Shown here piece after piece: positions 6,749 to 7,176 of a stretch of DNA of 7,176 bases. The stretch is from Acidobacteriota bacterium (GTDB taxonomy: Bacteria; Acidobacteriota; Vicinamibacteria; Vicinamibacterales; UBA823), in assembly GCA_003509065.1 (NCBI GenBank), contig DODG01000305.1, forward strand, positions 1 through 7,176, read 5' to 3'. How positions within the stretch are numbered: position 1 is the first letter of the stretch; the number at the start of each line of letters is the position of its first letter. The position numbers were made by a program, and so were the translations under genes. The notes under the pieces were generated by a model. The model saw only the letters and a program-made list of their open reading frames with translations, made no database searches and was not told the origin of the DNA.

Positions 6749-7176
6749 ATGACCACTTCGAACTGGCGATCGCGAGCAGGTACAACATTTCAAACAGAAA
6801 AACGTGCGGCATCTGGCTCTCAAGGCATGGTGGTGTCGAATCATCCTCTCGGTTCGGCAGCAGGATCCGAGATGCTCCTTGCGGGTGGTAATGCCATTGA
6901 CGCGGCAATTGCAGCTTTGTTCGCCCTTTCGGTCGTAGAACCGATGATGGTCGGTATATTTGGGGCAGGGCATATGAACCTGAGGCTCGCCAATGGTGAG
7001 CAGCATGTGATTGACGGCTACGCCACAGCACCTGCCGCATCGACCGAGGACATGTATACGCCGATTACCGATTCAGGCCCAGATTATTTGAAAAGTGTTG
7101 ATAATGCCAGTTCGATGGGTTATTTGTCGATTGGTGTGCCAGGGAATCTTAAAGCTTGGACCGAAGCTCTTGAGAC
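6749..7176 (+). CDS. Gamma-glutamyltransferase family protein, N-terminal part (runs off the window)
   Basis: First 142 codons of a predicted Ntn-hydrolase of the gamma-glutamyltransferase family; the gene continues past the right edge, so the autoprocessing Thr and the small subunit are not seen. Recognised from MVVSNHPLGSAAGSEML (27-43), the hallmark GGNAIDAAIAALFALSVVEP (46-65), a glycine-containing stretch FGAGHMNLRL (71-80), TAPAAS (93-98) and SIGVPGNLKAW (127-137). The ATG at 6749 has AGGA 4 bases upstream. There is no signal peptide, unlike periplasmic E. coli Ggt, so a cytoplasmic location is likely. Where typical enzymes have D-x-R-E-x-AP, with the Arg that binds the glutamyl carboxylate (Arg114 in E. 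coli), this protein reads DGYATAP, with Tyr91 in the Arg position. The canonical GGGG-type run is also degenerate. It may therefore act on a substrate other than glutathione. It is transcribed divergently from the sulfatase operon. Confidence 0.9.
   Translation, partial: MTTSNWRSRAGTTFQTEKRAASGSQGMVVSNHPLGSAAGSEMLLAGGNAIDAAIAALFALSVVEPMMVGIFGAGHMNLRLANGEQHVIDGYATAPAASTEDMYTPITDSGPDYLKSVDNASSMGYLSIGVPGNLKAWTEALE

Noticed and set aside
6558..7040. Open reading frame of 160 codons on the minus strand
   Set aside because: It is antisense to the clear start of the gamma-glutamyltransferase homologue and has no recognisable domain.
1..7176. Mobile element, CRISPR array, tRNA or rRNA
   Set aside because: No transposase or integrase, terminal inverted repeats, spaced repeats or RNA-gene signatures were found on either strand.

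Overview
The window holds five complete genes on the minus strand, read from right to left, and the 5' part of a sixth gene on the plus strand. All encode metabolic enzymes. I see no RNA gene, transposon, CRISPR array, prophage gene or long repeat. Base composition is moderate, several genes appear to start with TTG and one may start with ATT or ATC, and the enzyme mix (cytoplasmic sulfatase, FAD-linked hydroxy-acid oxidase, Zn alcohol dehydrogenase, tandem aldo/keto reductases, gamma-glutamyltransferase family) suggests a free-living heterotroph that degrades organic compounds. This would fit a marine lineage such as SAR202-type Chloroflexota, but nothing in the window fixes the taxon.

Minus-strand layout in order of transcription: a zinc-dependent MDR alcohol dehydrogenase (5353-6474), a formylglycine-type sulfatase resembling choline sulfatases (3883-5331), a GlcD-type FAD-linked oxidase (2341-3879), a spacer of 239 bp, then two related aldo/keto reductases (1049-2101 and 14-1036). 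The first three are 21 and 3 bp apart and very probably form one operon. The two reductases are 12 bp apart and form a second tight pair, which may be read from the same transcript or from a promoter in the spacer. A spacer of 274 bp (6475-6748) separates the alcohol dehydrogenase from a divergent gene of the gamma-glutamyltransferase family, which runs off the right edge.

Taken together (inference), the minus-strand genes look like a small catabolic module: a cytoplasmic sulfatase removes sulfate from an imported sulfate ester, the exposed alcohol is oxidised by the dehydrogenase, and the oxidase and reductases handle hydroxy-acid and aldehyde/ketone intermediates. The substrate cannot be read from the sequence. 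The strongest oddities are the start of the second reductase, which has no usable ATG/GTG/TTG at its natural N-terminus, a predicted substrate-binding arginine that is not present in the gamma-glutamyltransferase homologue, and a sulfatase that is choline-sulfatase-like in its core but not at its C-terminus.
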